Positions 7,552 to 15,613 of a DNA stretch of 39,864 nt are shown piece after piece. The DNA lies in the NCBI GenBank assembly GCA_022425325.1, contig JAKMFW010000006.1, positions 1 through 39,864 of the forward strand. Direction: 5' to 3'. The stretch's first letter is position 1, and every line of letters starts with the position of its first letter. The notes beneath the pieces were generated by a model, which was not told the DNA's origin, did no database searches, and saw nothing but the letters and a program-made list of their open reading frames with translations. Source of the DNA: Acidimicrobiales bacterium (lineage in GTDB: Bacteria; Actinomycetota; Acidimicrobiia; Acidimicrobiales; Aldehydirespiratoraceae). The position numbers were made by a program, and so were the translations under genes.

Positions 7552-8070
7552 TCAGCGAGCGGTGCGTTTCTGCAGTTCGAGGAGCTGTTTACGCACCATG
7601 ATTCCATCGCCGGGACCAAGCCCGAAGCGCTCGACGACCCGGCCTCCGGGAAAGCGGAGCCGTGCCCGCACCCGGCTGACAAGACGGGTCCCCTCACCGT
7701 CGGGTCGCAGGTCGAACGCAAGCGTGAAGTCGAGCAGGTTGCGTTGGATGGCAAGCACGAATGCTTCTCCGGGACGAGCGATCGCCGCGGTGAACGCGAT
7801 CGGGCCACCAGGGACCGGTTCGCCTTCGATCACTTGCCACGCAGGGACGATCTCGGCGGCGCTCTTGCGGCCAAGGTTGTCGAGCCAGTCGTAGCTGTAC
7901 CAGCCGGCCTTTCCGAATCCCATCTGGGCAAGCCACGGGTACACCTCGGCAGGGCGCGCATCGCAGTCGATGGCGCGCGTGGCCACGAGTGTTGCGTCGG
8001 GGATCAACTCGTCTCCGACGACGGGTTCCGTGATCTCTGCCTGGGTGGCGCCCCACGTCTCGAACAACAT
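7552..8070 (-). CDS. SRPBCC/START-like protein of unknown function
   Basis: 172 aa. Segments such as ATRAIDCDARPAEVYPWLAQMGFGKAGWYSYDWLDNLGRKSA and a C-terminal long helix are characteristic of SRPBCC-type polyketide-cyclase-like proteins common in actinobacteria, which bind hydrophobic ligands in a helix-grip cavity. No signal peptide, membrane segment or catalytic motif is visible. It starts at ATG 8070 with a TACCGT box 6 bases upstream, divergent from the JAMM gene. It lies 25 bases upstream of smpB on the same strand, but both have their own -10 box, so co-function is doubtful. Confidence 0.7.
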   Translation of the reverse strand: MLFETWGATQAEITEPVVGDELIPDATLVATRAIDCDARPAEVYPWLAQMGFGKAGWYSYDWLDNLGRKSAAEIVPAWQVIEGEPVPGGPIAFTAAIARPGEAFVLAIQRNLLDFTLAFDLRPDGEGTRLVSRVRARLRFPGGRVVERFGLGPGDGIMVRKQLLELQKRTAR

Positions 8071-8076
8071 GAGCCG

Positions 8077-8082
8077 ACGGTA
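8077..8082 (-). promoter_or_regulatory. -10-like box TACCGT of the SRPBCC gene
   Basis: Ends 6 bases before ATG 8070 on the minus strand. It lies 10 bases from the divergent plus-strand box at 8093, so the two promoters must overlap within a 34-base gap. Confidence 0.5.
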
Positions 8083-8092
8083 CCTGTGGCGG

Positions 8093-8098
8093 TAGCGT
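8093..8098 (+). promoter_or_regulatory. -10-like box TAGCGT of the JAMM gene
   Basis: Ends 6 bases before GTG 8105 and supports that GTG as the start of a leaderless message. Confidence 0.5.
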
Positions 8099-8104
8099 CG
8101 CTTC

Positions 8105-8497
8105 GTGTCGGAGATCCCCGAAACCGTGCGGGCCGAGATGCTCGCTCATGCGAAGGCGTGTTTGCCGAATGAGGCGTGCGGCTATCTCGTCGGCGACTCT
8201 CCGGCCGGGCGAATTCAACGCTTTGTGCCAATCACGAACGCCGCTCGGTCGCCCACTCGGTTCGTGTTCGAGCCGCATGAACAGCTCGCCGCCGAGCAGG
8301 CGATCGATGCTGCAGGGGAGCAGGTGATCGGTATTGCCCACTCGCACCCGAATGGTGAACCCGCGCCATCGGCCGTCGATATCGACGATGCACGCCGCTT
8401 TGACCCGTTCGGGATGCTCCTCCACGTCGTGATCGCCCTGACGACCGGCGAGATCCGCTCCCACCGGATCATCAACGGTGAGGTCGCCTCCGTCTAG
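8105..8497 (+). CDS. JAMM/Mov34 (M67) zinc metallopeptidase
   Basis: 130 aa, a single JAB/MPN domain. The JAMM motif is complete: Glu in PNEACGYLVG and the zinc site HSHPNGEPAPSAVDID (HxH, Ser, Asp). In actinobacteria the best-known relative is Mec, which removes cysteine from the ubiquitin-like sulfur carrier CysO; its usual partners cysO and cysM are not here, so substrate assignment stays open. The start is GTG with a -10 box 6 bases upstream. The stop TAG (8495-8497) overlaps the convergent stop of the TadG-like gene at a shared CTAG. Confidence 0.85.
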   Translation: MSEIPETVRAEMLAHAKACLPNEACGYLVGDSPAGRIQRFVPITNAARSPTRFVFEPHEQLAAEQAIDAAGEQVIGIAHSHPNGEPAPSAVDIDDARRFDPFGMLLHVVIALTTGEIRSHRIINGEVASV

Positions 8498-8919
8498 CCA
8501 AGGATCGATACCGACCGCGTCCGGGTGATTGTTGTGGAGTCGAGGTCGCCGGGAAGGGCCGGCGCCATGATGAAGTCGACCTTGAGTCGGAGTGTCACAC
8601 GCAGCTGGGGGATTGCGTCGCTGGTACCCACGACAACCACGTCGATGATCTCGGCGTCAGGAAGAGGCCCGCCAGCGATCGACTCGGCGACGATGAATCG
8701 GGCCCGAGAAAGATCGAAACGGAGTTCGCCTCCCGACCGAAGTTCGGTGAGGTCGAGGGCTCCGAGAGCATCGTTCGCAGCGGACGACGCCACCACCTCC
8801 AGCTCACGGGCGCGGACCTGACTCAGGCTGACATCGATCACGATTGCGCCAAGAATCATCATGATGAGAAAGCCGGCAGGAAACAGCATGATCACCGAAC
8901 CGCGATCGGACCTCAACAC
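8494..8919 (-). CDS. TadE/TadG-like pilus assembly protein, last gene of Tad operon
   Basis: 141 aa. The N-terminus DRGSVIMLFPAGFLIMMILGAIVIDVSLSQ is the typical TadE/TadG helix that anchors minor pseudopilin-like proteins, followed by a soluble alpha/beta region. The start is GTG 8919 (TTG 8916 is possible), overlapping the stop of the upstream TadE-like gene by 7 bases. As the distal gene of the operon it is probably translated by coupling. Role inferred from family: minor component of the Flp pilus base or fibre. Confidence 0.7.
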   Translation of the reverse strand: MLRSDRGSVIMLFPAGFLIMMILGAIVIDVSLSQVRARELEVVASSAANDALGALDLTELRSGGELRFDLSRARFIVAESIAGGPLPDAEIIDVVVVGTSDAIPQLRVTLRLKVDFIMAPALPGDLDSTTITRTRSVSILG

Positions 8920-9371
8920 GTCGCCGCCCCCGGAAGTCCGTCCCGAAAGGGATCGATGAGCTCGGTGTAGCTCGACTGAACCGTCGTCACGTGACCGAAG
9001 CCGCCGATGAATGGGATCGACAACGCCGGAATGTCGTATGTGACATCGATCGAGACCCGACCGCAGCGTGTGAAGCCGTCGGGGAGCTCCGGGATACCGA
9101 CGCTGGCTCGATCACCGTGTCGCCCGAAGGCTCGTAGTGTTTCGTTCGCTCGACGCTGGGCGTTGGCGAATCCAGCGTCAGCATCGGGGGCTTCGACAAA
9201 GGCTCGAGCGGCCTCCCGAGAGGCCGAGGTGACGGCGAGCTTGGCATCGACAACACCCCACACATTCACCAGGAAGAGCGTGAGCGAAACGAAGACGAGG
9301 AACCCGAGCGGCAGGACTTCGATCCCGCCGACCTGCCCACATTCGCCGCTGCAGCGTTGCCTCGACCTCAC
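8913..9371 (-). CDS. TadE-like minor pilin
   Basis: 152 aa. A hydrophobic helix (about residues 18-40, VLPLGFLVFVSLTLFLVNVWGVVDAK) is followed by SASREAARAFVEA, the conserved TadE sequence, then a soluble domain with one Cys in FTRCGRVSIDV and a C-terminal Cys. GTG 9371 overlaps the preceding stop by four bases (GTGA), indicating translational coupling. Confidence 0.75.
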   Translation of the reverse strand: MRSRQRCSGECGQVGGIEVLPLGFLVFVSLTLFLVNVWGVVDAKLAVTSASREAARAFVEAPDADAGFANAQRRANETLRAFGRHGDRASVGIPELPDGFTRCGRVSIDVTYDIPALSIPFIGGFGHVTTVQSSYTELIDPFRDGLPGAATC

Positions 9372-9799
9372 TCGACGAATGCCTCGACCCGCACAACAAT
9401 CGTCCGTTCAAGGCGTCCCAAACCAAGGAGGCCCGACATGCGCTCGGGGAGGATGGTGGGGTGCCTGGCGGAGATCCTGATGGTCACGGCATCGGGATCG
9501 CTGCACGTCCACTCGAGCGTGGCGTGACCCCCGTCCCCATAGTCGCCGAGCGTCTCGACGAAGCGGTTGTTCGCCGCCTCCACGGACGCACAGCGATCGT
9601 CGGACGCACGGTGCCCGGCAACGCTCCGGGCCGCGGTATGGGCCGCAGACGTCACCATGGTGTTGGCGTACAGGTTGAACAGGATTTGGACGGCCACCAG
9701 CAAGAGCAGCAGGAACACGAGGAATCCTGCGCTCGTTCCGACCATCCCGGCACCGCGCTCGCGGAGGGAATCAGGGTGACATCGGGCGCGTCGTCTCAT
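9368..9799 (-). CDS. TadE-like minor pilin
   Basis: 143 aa from ATG 9799; an upstream TTG at 9814 would overlap the Flp gene and is less likely. RERGAGMVGTSAGFLVFLLLLLVAVQILFNLYA is the anchoring helix, followed by TSAAHTAARSVAG as in TadE proteins. It lies 4 bases after the pilin-like gene. With the next two genes it makes three tandem TadE/G-type proteins, common in actinobacterial Tad loci. Confidence 0.75.
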   Translation of the reverse strand: MRRRARCHPDSLRERGAGMVGTSAGFLVFLLLLLVAVQILFNLYANTMVTSAAHTAARSVAGHRASDDRCASVEAANNRFVETLGDYGDGGHATLEWTCSDPDAVTIRISARHPTILPERMSGLLGLGRLERTIVVRVEAFVE

Positions 9800-9803
9800 G
9801 GGT

Positions 9804-10028
9804 TCAGCGGCCAATCATGTTGACTTCACCTTCGATATTCGACTCGGCATCGCTCCAGATCTCGTCGAACGCAACCCACATCGCTGCGCCGATAAAGGCA
9901 GTGATCAGGACGGCGATTGCCGTGCTGATCACGCCTTCGCCGCGGTCGTCGAACCTCCGGCCCGTGCGGTTGTTCATCCAGGTCGCCATCATCTGGATCT
10001 CGATCCAGGTTTGGGTTGTGCTGCTCAT
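9804..10028 (-). CDS. Flp-type pilin candidate
   Basis: 74 aa, small and dominated by one hydrophobic helix (GVISTAIAVLITAFIGAAMWVAF) after a charged leader ending DDRGEG, followed by an acidic tail. Size, position right after TadC and the helix suggest the major Flp pilin, though the leader is longer than usual and the GE cleavage site is inferred. The ATG follows a strong AGGAAAGAGGA ribosome-binding site, unlike the overlap-coupled neighbours, as expected for a highly made structural subunit. No prepilin peptidase gene lies in the window. Confidence 0.7.
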   Translation of the reverse strand: MSSTTQTWIEIQMMATWMNNRTGRRFDDRGEGVISTAIAVLITAFIGAAMWVAFDEIWSDAESNIEGEVNMIGR

Positions 10029-10055
10029 GTTGGTTCCTCTTTCCTGAGTTCCGTG

Positions 10056-10958
10056 TCAATCGCTGAAGAGCGTCAGCGCATCAACGAAGGGGACGCCCAT
10101 CAACAACACGCCCGGAACGAGGGCGGCGACAGTGACGGGGATCCAGACCTGTTGATTGCGTTTCTCGATTGCTTCGATGAGTTCCCGCTGGGCCTCGCGC
10201 CGAATCGAGCGAGCCTCCTCGGTGATGAGCCGCCCGAGGTCAGCGGCTTCGCGGTTGAGAGCCAACACCGCAACAAGCCGCGTCAGTTCTTCGACGTCGG
10301 CCAGGTCGCTCCACTCTCGGAGCGCATCGGCCTCGCTGAGTCCTTGCCGTATGCGTTGGATGACCCGCCCAAGATCTGCTGAACAGGCACCATTTCCGCG
10401 GGCTGCGACTCGTTGCAGCGCCGCCCCAAGCGACCACCCACTCGACGTCAACATCCCGAGCTGCTCGGCGATGACCGGAAGCTCAAGAAAGATTCGCCGT
10501 TGCCACGCCGCCGACGCCGCTGCGAGCTGCTGCTCCAACACCAAGAAGGTCAGGATCGGTGCGCCGAGAACGGCAAGAACGGCAAGGAGGGTTGGTGTGT
10601 CGAGCGCGACTGACAGAAGCGCGCTGGCGACCAGCATGGCGGCGGCCCACGACAACTGCCGGGCTCGAAACGTTGAGACGTCGAGCGGGGAGTGAATCCG
10701 GCGAAGGCGCGTGCCTGCCTCCTCGCGAACCCCGAAAGCCGTCGCCACTGCTTCGCCAACGGCTTGCGCGAACGGTGCAACAACCTCCCGGAACGATGCC
10801 ACCGACAAGAGGCCGAGCCGAGGCACTTGCGGCGGGCCGGGTGCATACGGCGCAAGACGGTCGGTCAGTGACACCCGCCGGAACCAACGAAACTCCGATA
10901 GCAAGAGGGTCAGCCCTGCAAAGGCAGCCAGCGAGAGGAGGACGGCTGGTCGACTCAT
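10056..10958 (-). CDS. tadC: Tad pilus inner-membrane platform protein TadC
   Basis: 300 aa, type II secretion F-domain protein. An N-terminal membrane helix (MSRPAVLLSLAAFAGLTLLLSEF), a second hydrophobic pair (AAAMLVASALLSV, LLAVLAVLGAPILTFLVLEQQ), the cytoplasmic F domain with ELPVIAEQLGMLTSSGWSLGAALQRVAARG, and a C-terminal membrane helix. The ATG at 10958 overlaps the TadB stop as ATGA. An in-frame extension upstream runs antisense-like through tadB and is not real. With TadB it forms the platform driven by TadA. Confidence 0.85.
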   Translation of the reverse strand: MSRPAVLLSLAAFAGLTLLLSEFRWFRRVSLTDRLAPYAPGPPQVPRLGLLSVASFREVVAPFAQAVGEAVATAFGVREEAGTRLRRIHSPLDVSTFRARQLSWAAAMLVASALLSVALDTPTLLAVLAVLGAPILTFLVLEQQLAAASAAWQRRIFLELPVIAEQLGMLTSSGWSLGAALQRVAARGNGACSADLGRVIQRIRQGLSEADALREWSDLADVEELTRLVAVLALNREAADLGRLITEEARSIRREAQRELIEAIEKRNQQVWIPVTVAALVPGVLLMGVPFVDALTLFSD

Positions 10959-11842
10959 TCGACAAACACGCGCTGCTGCTCCGGCAGCCTCATGACGAGG
11001 CCGGCCCAACTCCAACAGCCGATGATGAGTGTCAGCGCGACCAGAACGACGGCTTGGCCGGTGGACGACTGGTAGGCGGTCCGCCCGTTGCCGATGCTCA
11101 TTCCTGCGAGCGCCATCCCGGCGGGAACGGCCAGCACGAAGAGCCGAGCGAAGCGGGCGCCGGCCTGCCGGGATCGGGCGTCCTTCCGGCCCTGTGTGTC
11201 TTGGCGACGGTCCTCGGCGAGGGATTCCAGCCGACGGTCCAGATCGGCGCCTCCGAGTTCGTGCGCGATGAGTAGCGTCTCGGATGTCATGTCGGCGCTG
11301 GGGTCGGCAAGATGATGTTTGAGGGCAGTCACCGTTCGCGTGAAATCGGTGGTCAGCAGCCATTCGTGGTGAGCAGCCTCGAACGCGGAGCGAAGCTCTT
11401 CCGGGCCTCGGCGACCGACATCGAAGAGCGCGTTTGGGATCGAACGCCCCATCGACGAGGTCTGCATACGGATTTCCTCGATCATTCGGGGCCAGGCCTC
11501 CTGGGCCCGTTGCCTGCGTTCTTTTCGACGGACTCGGTAGGACGCAACCGGGAAGGATGCGACGAACCCGCCCAGAACGATCGCAGGGAAGGGCCCGCCG
11601 AACGTGGCGAAGCCGACGAGAGAGCCGAGGACGAAGAGCGAGATGACGACGGCGATGAACTCGCTGCGAACGATGTCCTCGAGTCCGGCTTGCCGAAGCC
11701 ACGCATCGATGTCGAATCGCGCAGCGGCTGGTCGGTGCTCGACGAGGGGCCCGAGCCCGAGTCCGCGCCAGCCGAAGGCGACGGCGGTGTAGAGCCAGTG
11801 AACGCCAAGCGCTGCAGCGGCCGTGACCAACAGCGCAATCAC
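10955..11842 (-). CDS. tadB: Tad pilus inner-membrane platform protein TadB
   Basis: 295 aa. Membrane helices at the N-terminus, around residues 65-100 and near the C-terminus flank a type II secretion F domain (PRMIEEIRMQTSSMGRSIPNALFDVGRRGPEELRSAFEAAHHEW, LIAHELGGADLDRRLESLAEDRR). The start is GTG 11842, overlapping the tadA stop as GTGA. TadB and TadC order and overlap are the standard Tad arrangement. Confidence 0.85.
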   Translation of the reverse strand: MIALLVTAAAALGVHWLYTAVAFGWRGLGLGPLVEHRPAAARFDIDAWLRQAGLEDIVRSEFIAVVISLFVLGSLVGFATFGGPFPAIVLGGFVASFPVASYRVRRKERRQRAQEAWPRMIEEIRMQTSSMGRSIPNALFDVGRRGPEELRSAFEAAHHEWLLTTDFTRTVTALKHHLADPSADMTSETLLIAHELGGADLDRRLESLAEDRRQDTQGRKDARSRQAGARFARLFVLAVPAGMALAGMSIGNGRTAYQSSTGQAVVLVALTLIIGCWSWAGLVMRLPEQQRVFVE

Positions 11843-13134
11843 GAGTCCACTCCGACATCGAGCGTTGCCCGCAGGTCGAGGCCGTTGTCGCTGAAGGCCT
11901 GCCCAATACGCGCCGGGAGGTCACCGGTCCATGTGAGCGATTCTGCATGCGGCCCCCGCGCGAAGACGGCAGTTGCGGCGAAGTTCGTGCTGTCGGTGCC
12001 GGCGGAGGAATCCTCGACACACATGATCGAGCTAACGAGGGGGCCATCTGGGGTGCGGACACAATGGACAACGACGTCGATCGCTTCGCTCACCAAGTTG
12101 TTCAGTGCCGACATCGGCAACTCGTTCGAGGTGTCGGACAACTGGCAGATGAAACGGAGGCGGGTGAGCGCCTGTCGCGCTGAACCGGCATGGATCGTGG
12201 TGAAGCCCTTCACTCCCGACGAGAGCGTCAGCAGCAGCGGGAGCGCCTCGCGGTCGCGAACCTCGCCGACGATGGCGATGTCGGGGGCCATCCGGAGGAA
12301 GCCAGCCACCAGGCGCCGCAGGTCGACCGCGGGACGGTCGGCTCGCGCTGCGCGAGTTTGCATGCTGGCGACGTTCGGCAGCGCAATATCGGCCTCAAAG
12401 ACTTCCTCTGCCACCACGACACGCAGCGACGGATCGAGTTCAGCGGCACAGCAGTTGAGCATGGTCGTCTTCCCAGCGCCGGGTTCGCCAGCGAACACGA
12501 TGGTCTGACGAGCCTTGACACACGAACGGAGGAAGGCAGCGGCCGGCGCCGTGAGCATTCCCCGGTCGACGAGTTCGTCGAGGTTCCTGAAGGCCACACC
12601 GGTGAACTTTCGGATGTTGACCATGACGTGACCGCCATGAGCAATATCGCCATGAACGATATGGAGACGGGCACCATCGTCGAGCTGAGCGTCTTGAAGC
12701 CCCTCACTCGGATCGAGCTTGCGGTGCGCGGTGGAGGCTTCGTCGAGGATCTTCGTGAGCGTTCGGATGACGTGCTCGTCGTCGTGGAAGACCTCGTCGT
12801 GGTAACCCGACGGCCCTCGGTGTCGCTTGACGAAGATGGCGTCGGGGGCGTTGATCATGATCTCCCAGACGTCGTCGTCGATGAGGAGCGGCCCGAGTGG
12901 CCCGTAGCCGGTGAGATTCCGCATTGCCCGTTCGCTGACGAGGTCAGCGTCGGGCAAGTGGTACGGCCGGAGGCCTCGGTGGAACTCGTCGTTCCAGCGG
13001 GCGATCTCATCGTCGACGAGGGTGGAGAGCGCCCGTTGCGTGGCGATTGAGTCGAGGTCGAGCGCTTCGTCCTTCGCCCGACGTTGGACGGCCTTCTCGA
13101 TCTCGGCGAGGGGTGTCGGCGCGGGATCGTTCAT
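11839..13134 (-). CDS. tadA: Tad pilus assembly ATPase TadA/CpaF
   Basis: 431 aa, the secretion ATPase that powers Flp pilus assembly. Walker A GEPGAGKT (216-223), an acidic pair in VVVAEEVFEAD, Walker B in DIAIVGEVRDREALPLLLTLSSGVKG and the His-box TTIHAGSARQAL are all intact. The N-terminal part (YGPLGPLLIDDDVWEIMINAPDAIFVKR) is the CpaF signature. Both ends overlap neighbours by four bases (ATGA with tadZ, GTGA with tadB). Confidence 0.93.
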   Translation of the reverse strand: MNDPAPTPLAEIEKAVQRRAKDEALDLDSIATQRALSTLVDDEIARWNDEFHRGLRPYHLPDADLVSERAMRNLTGYGPLGPLLIDDDVWEIMINAPDAIFVKRHRGPSGYHDEVFHDDEHVIRTLTKILDEASTAHRKLDPSEGLQDAQLDDGARLHIVHGDIAHGGHVMVNIRKFTGVAFRNLDELVDRGMLTAPAAAFLRSCVKARQTIVFAGEPGAGKTTMLNCCAAELDPSLRVVVAEEVFEADIALPNVASMQTRAARADRPAVDLRRLVAGFLRMAPDIAIVGEVRDREALPLLLTLSSGVKGFTTIHAGSARQALTRLRFICQLSDTSNELPMSALNNLVSEAIDVVVHCVRTPDGPLVSSIMCVEDSSAGTDSTNFAATAVFARGPHAESLTWTGDLPARIGQAFSDNGLDLRATLDVGVDS

Positions 13135-14438
13135 GCAACGTCTTCTTCGTCGGTCCAGAAACCAAGGGAGCCTGGAATGACGGAGACCGGTGCCCGAGTC
13201 GTGAAGTTCATGGGCCGCGCGCCGTGCTCGTCGAGGAGCGCCATGACCGAACCGTGAATCGTCTCCCCAATCACGGCCGGGAGTCGCACACCGTCGCGAA
13301 TCGAATCGTCGAGTTCCCGACGTTCAGGAAGATGGATCGGCGGACGGACTCCGTCGAGCTCGTCCAGCTGGCCGAGCAGGCTCGCGAGCGCCGAGTTCAC
13401 CTGGGCTTGCTTGCGGATGGAGCGCGGTGATCGGTTCACGACTGGGACAAGGCGATTGAGGGGGATCCCGAACGCGTGCAGTTGGCGGAAATCTCGGCAG
13501 AGCGAGTGAACGCCCTTGGTCGTTGCCGTGCCGACGACGATCACGATGTCTGCGGCGTTCAGCGTGGTGCGAGCGATGAGGTTCCGTTCTTCCACGTCGA
13601 GTGAGCCGCTTTCCGACTCGCCCTCGATGTCGACATCGACATCGACCACCACATGGCGGTACGAACGCCTGAGTCCGTCGATCGACACGTCGAGTGCACG
13701 GGGACGAATCGCAGTCCAGTCGCGCTGTCGGCGAAGACCGAGCAGAACGTGATAGCCCCGAACGGAGGCGTCGAACACCATTGAGCGGATCTCATCGGAG
13801 CTGAGTCGAACGCTTCGGTGAGCTTCGACGAGTTCTTGCAAGCCCGGGACGACCGCTTGCGCGTCGTGCAGCATGGCGAGTTCGCCATTGCGGGCGAAGT
13901 CTGCGAGGACGACCATTCCGGCGTTGGATGCGTCGTTGGCCAACGACTGAGCGAGACCCATCGCGACCGTAGAGGTGCCGGTGCCACCGCTCCCGGTCAC
14001 GGCAACGAGATGCCCTCGCCAGGTGGTGTCAGTCGTTGCATCGGCGTCGATTTCAACGGTGGCCGCAACGCGACTGATTGGTGGGGCGCACTCGTTCAGA
14101 ACCGCCATGAGATCAGCTCGCTCAAACGAACTTGGGAGCAAACGGTCGACGCCGAGATCGTTCCAGTCGCGAGGGCTCGTCGGGCCGATGACGACGACGG
14201 CCGCCCCGGTAGCCCGTGTCGTGTCGATCAGATCGCGGTCGAGGCCGGTGGCGTCGCCGCCGACAAGCAGCGCAGAGTAGGGCCGACCCGTGGCGAGACG
14301 TACGCGGACTTCTTCGACCGAGACGCATTTGACGAAGTCGATCGGAACGGCAGCGGCGGTTGACCACCGGGCGAGTTCGCTGAACCAACCGGCCCGCGGG
14401 CTGGCAAGGCCGAGGACGACCCAGCGATCGTTGTTCAT
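13131..14438 (-). CDS. TadZ/CpaE-like pilus localisation protein with degenerate P-loop
   Basis: 435 aa. A receiver-like N-terminal domain (about 1-120) precedes a MinD/ParA-like domain, the TadZ/CpaE architecture that positions the pilus at the pole. The deviant Walker A region reads GSGGTGTS (149-156): both lysines expected in KGGxGK(S/T) are absent. ATP hydrolysis is therefore doubtful although the fold appears kept (VVLADFARNGELAMLHD, ADIVIVVGTATTKGVHSL). The start at 14438 overlaps the cpaB-like stop as ATGA. Confidence 0.8.
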   Translation of the reverse strand: MNNDRWVVLGLASPRAGWFSELARWSTAAAVPIDFVKCVSVEEVRVRLATGRPYSALLVGGDATGLDRDLIDTTRATGAAVVVIGPTSPRDWNDLGVDRLLPSSFERADLMAVLNECAPPISRVAATVEIDADATTDTTWRGHLVAVTGSGGTGTSTVAMGLAQSLANDASNAGMVVLADFARNGELAMLHDAQAVVPGLQELVEAHRSVRLSSDEIRSMVFDASVRGYHVLLGLRRQRDWTAIRPRALDVSIDGLRRSYRHVVVDVDVDIEGESESGSLDVEERNLIARTTLNAADIVIVVGTATTKGVHSLCRDFRQLHAFGIPLNRLVPVVNRSPRSIRKQAQVNSALASLLGQLDELDGVRPPIHLPERRELDDSIRDGVRLPAVIGETIHGSVMALLDEHGARPMNFTTRAPVSVIPGSLGFWTDEEDVA

Positions 14439-15145
14439 CGGACCACCTCCACCCCGGCGTTGGTGCGTTCGGGGAACGTGTCGCCGAGCGCGCGCGTCGA
14501 GCGAACAATGGTGATGTCGGCGGTTTGGGTCATGTGGACGATGTCCATCACGGTCTCGGGTGCGTCGATCGCGAGCGTGAGGGTGCCTCGACCCGAGGAG
14601 CCGATCTGATCAGGCTGTCGGTCGATCTCGAGCAAAATGGCGTCCTCCACCGTGAGGTGGGTGAGGCCGTCGGTCGTTGCGAGCACCGTGACGCGGTCGC
14701 CGGGGATGAGCGAAGTGGGTGTGCGTTCAAGCGGAACGCCGAAGGTCACCTCGTGCATGGTCTCGTCGATCGCTGCCGCTGCGTTGGCGGGGATCACGTC
14801 GGCGATGTCGATCAGTTCGCCGGCCCGGAAGGTTCGAAGCACGGTTGCGCCGTCAAGTCCGTTCGTGCTGTTCAGCGAGCGATCAGCGAGTTCGTCGCTC
14901 AATGTCATTGCCTCGAATTGAACGTCTGTCGTCGAGAGTCGTTCACCGATTTCGATGGCGCGGGTGGTGACGAGGTAGCGGGTTGTCGGTCCGTTCTCGC
15001 CCCCGGAGGCCACGGCGAACGCGCCGAGTGCGGCCGCGGTGATGAGGAACGCACCGACAAGCGCCCGCCCCGATGGAAGGGATCCTCGCGGCGTGATGCG
15101 GCGCGTGGAGCGTTGCGGAGATGCATCTGCCGGCGGCTTCGTCAT
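14435..15145 (-). CDS. cpaB: CpaB/RcpC-like SAF-domain pilus protein
   Basis: 236 aa. A basic cytoplasmic start, one membrane helix (ALVGAFLITAAALGAFAVASG) and a SAF domain (YLVTTRAIEIGERLSTTDVQFEAM, VLRTFRAGELIDIADVI) followed by an RcpC-type region (PGDRVTVLATTDG). It is the first gene of the Tad operon, with GGAG 9 bases before the ATG. In diderms this protein works with the secretin; in this monoderm-type locus it probably contacts the wall or the pilus. Confidence 0.82.
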   Translation of the reverse strand: MTKPPADASPQRSTRRITPRGSLPSGRALVGAFLITAAALGAFAVASGGENGPTTRYLVTTRAIEIGERLSTTDVQFEAMTLSDELADRSLNSTNGLDGATVLRTFRAGELIDIADVIPANAAAAIDETMHEVTFGVPLERTPTSLIPGDRVTVLATTDGLTHLTVEDAILLEIDRQPDQIGSSGRGTLTLAIDAPETVMDIVHMTQTADITIVRSTRALGDTFPERTNAGVEVVR

Positions 15146-15244
15146 TGGGTTGTCTCCATCTTGGGTCGAGCGTCCATGCGTTCAGGGGCGCAAATTCACA
15201 CGGAGAGCGGTCGTGCAGCCACGCCGCGTCGTGAATCACCAAAA

Positions 15245-15259
15245 GTAACTGAACGTTAC
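15245..15259. promoter_or_regulatory. Operator candidate GTAAC-N5-GTTAC
   Basis: A perfect 5-bp inverted repeat around TGAAC in the 138-base gap between the divergent cpaB-like and HTH genes. It sits where the -35 of the plus-strand promoter would lie (the -10 box is at 15270). This is a good place for a regulator to control both transcripts. Confidence 0.4.
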
Positions 15260-15269
15260 GAAAGGGAGC

Positions 15270-15275
15270 TAGAGT
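15270..15275 (+). promoter_or_regulatory. -10-like box TAGAGT of the HTH gene
   Basis: Ends 8 bases before ATG 15284. GGGAG at 15264 is too far upstream to be an ideal ribosome-binding site, so a leaderless start is favoured. Confidence 0.4.
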
Positions 15276-15283
15276 CCATTGTC

Positions 15284-15511
15284 ATGTCTGACGAAATCAC
15301 GTGGCTTTCGACTGCGGTAGCTGCGGACCGGCTCGGAATCACGCCCCGCACGCTCTACCGGTTCATTGATGAGGGGCACTTGGCGGCCTACAAGTTCGGC
15401 CGGGTGATCCGCCTCAAGCAGCTCGACGTTGACGCCTACATCGAGTCGTGCCGCGTCGAGCCCGGCTCAATGAGTCACCTCTATCCCGAAACCGCCGGCA
15501 GCGGGGAGTGA
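15284..15511 (+). CDS. Excisionase-type (MerR-like) helix-turn-helix DNA-binding protein
   Basis: 75 aa, almost entirely one winged HTH domain: WLSTAVAADRLGITPRTLYRFIDEGHLAAYKFGRVIRLKQLDVDAYIESC. This is the excisionase/BldC-like pattern of small actinobacterial regulators. No integrase or phage gene is nearby, so a chromosomal regulatory role is more likely than excision. It is divergent from the Tad operon and shares a promoter region containing an inverted repeat; control of the operon and of itself is an inference from position. Confidence 0.85.
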   Translation: MSDEITWLSTAVAADRLGITPRTLYRFIDEGHLAAYKFGRVIRLKQLDVDAYIESCRVEPGSMSHLYPETAGSGE

Positions 15512-15613
15512 CTGCGAGCCATCGGAGGCGCAGCTCAGAGCGCAGGTTTACTCGATGCCCGAGACCGTGCGGCTGGGTTGCCAGCATCGCAGTTGGTCAG
15601 ACGCCGAGGCAGG

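Noticed and set aside
10959-12071. Long N-terminal extension of TadC
   Set aside because: This frame lies over tadB and tadA in a different phase, is Arg/Ser/Pro-rich without family similarity, and the ATG at 10958 overlapping the tadB stop is the natural start.
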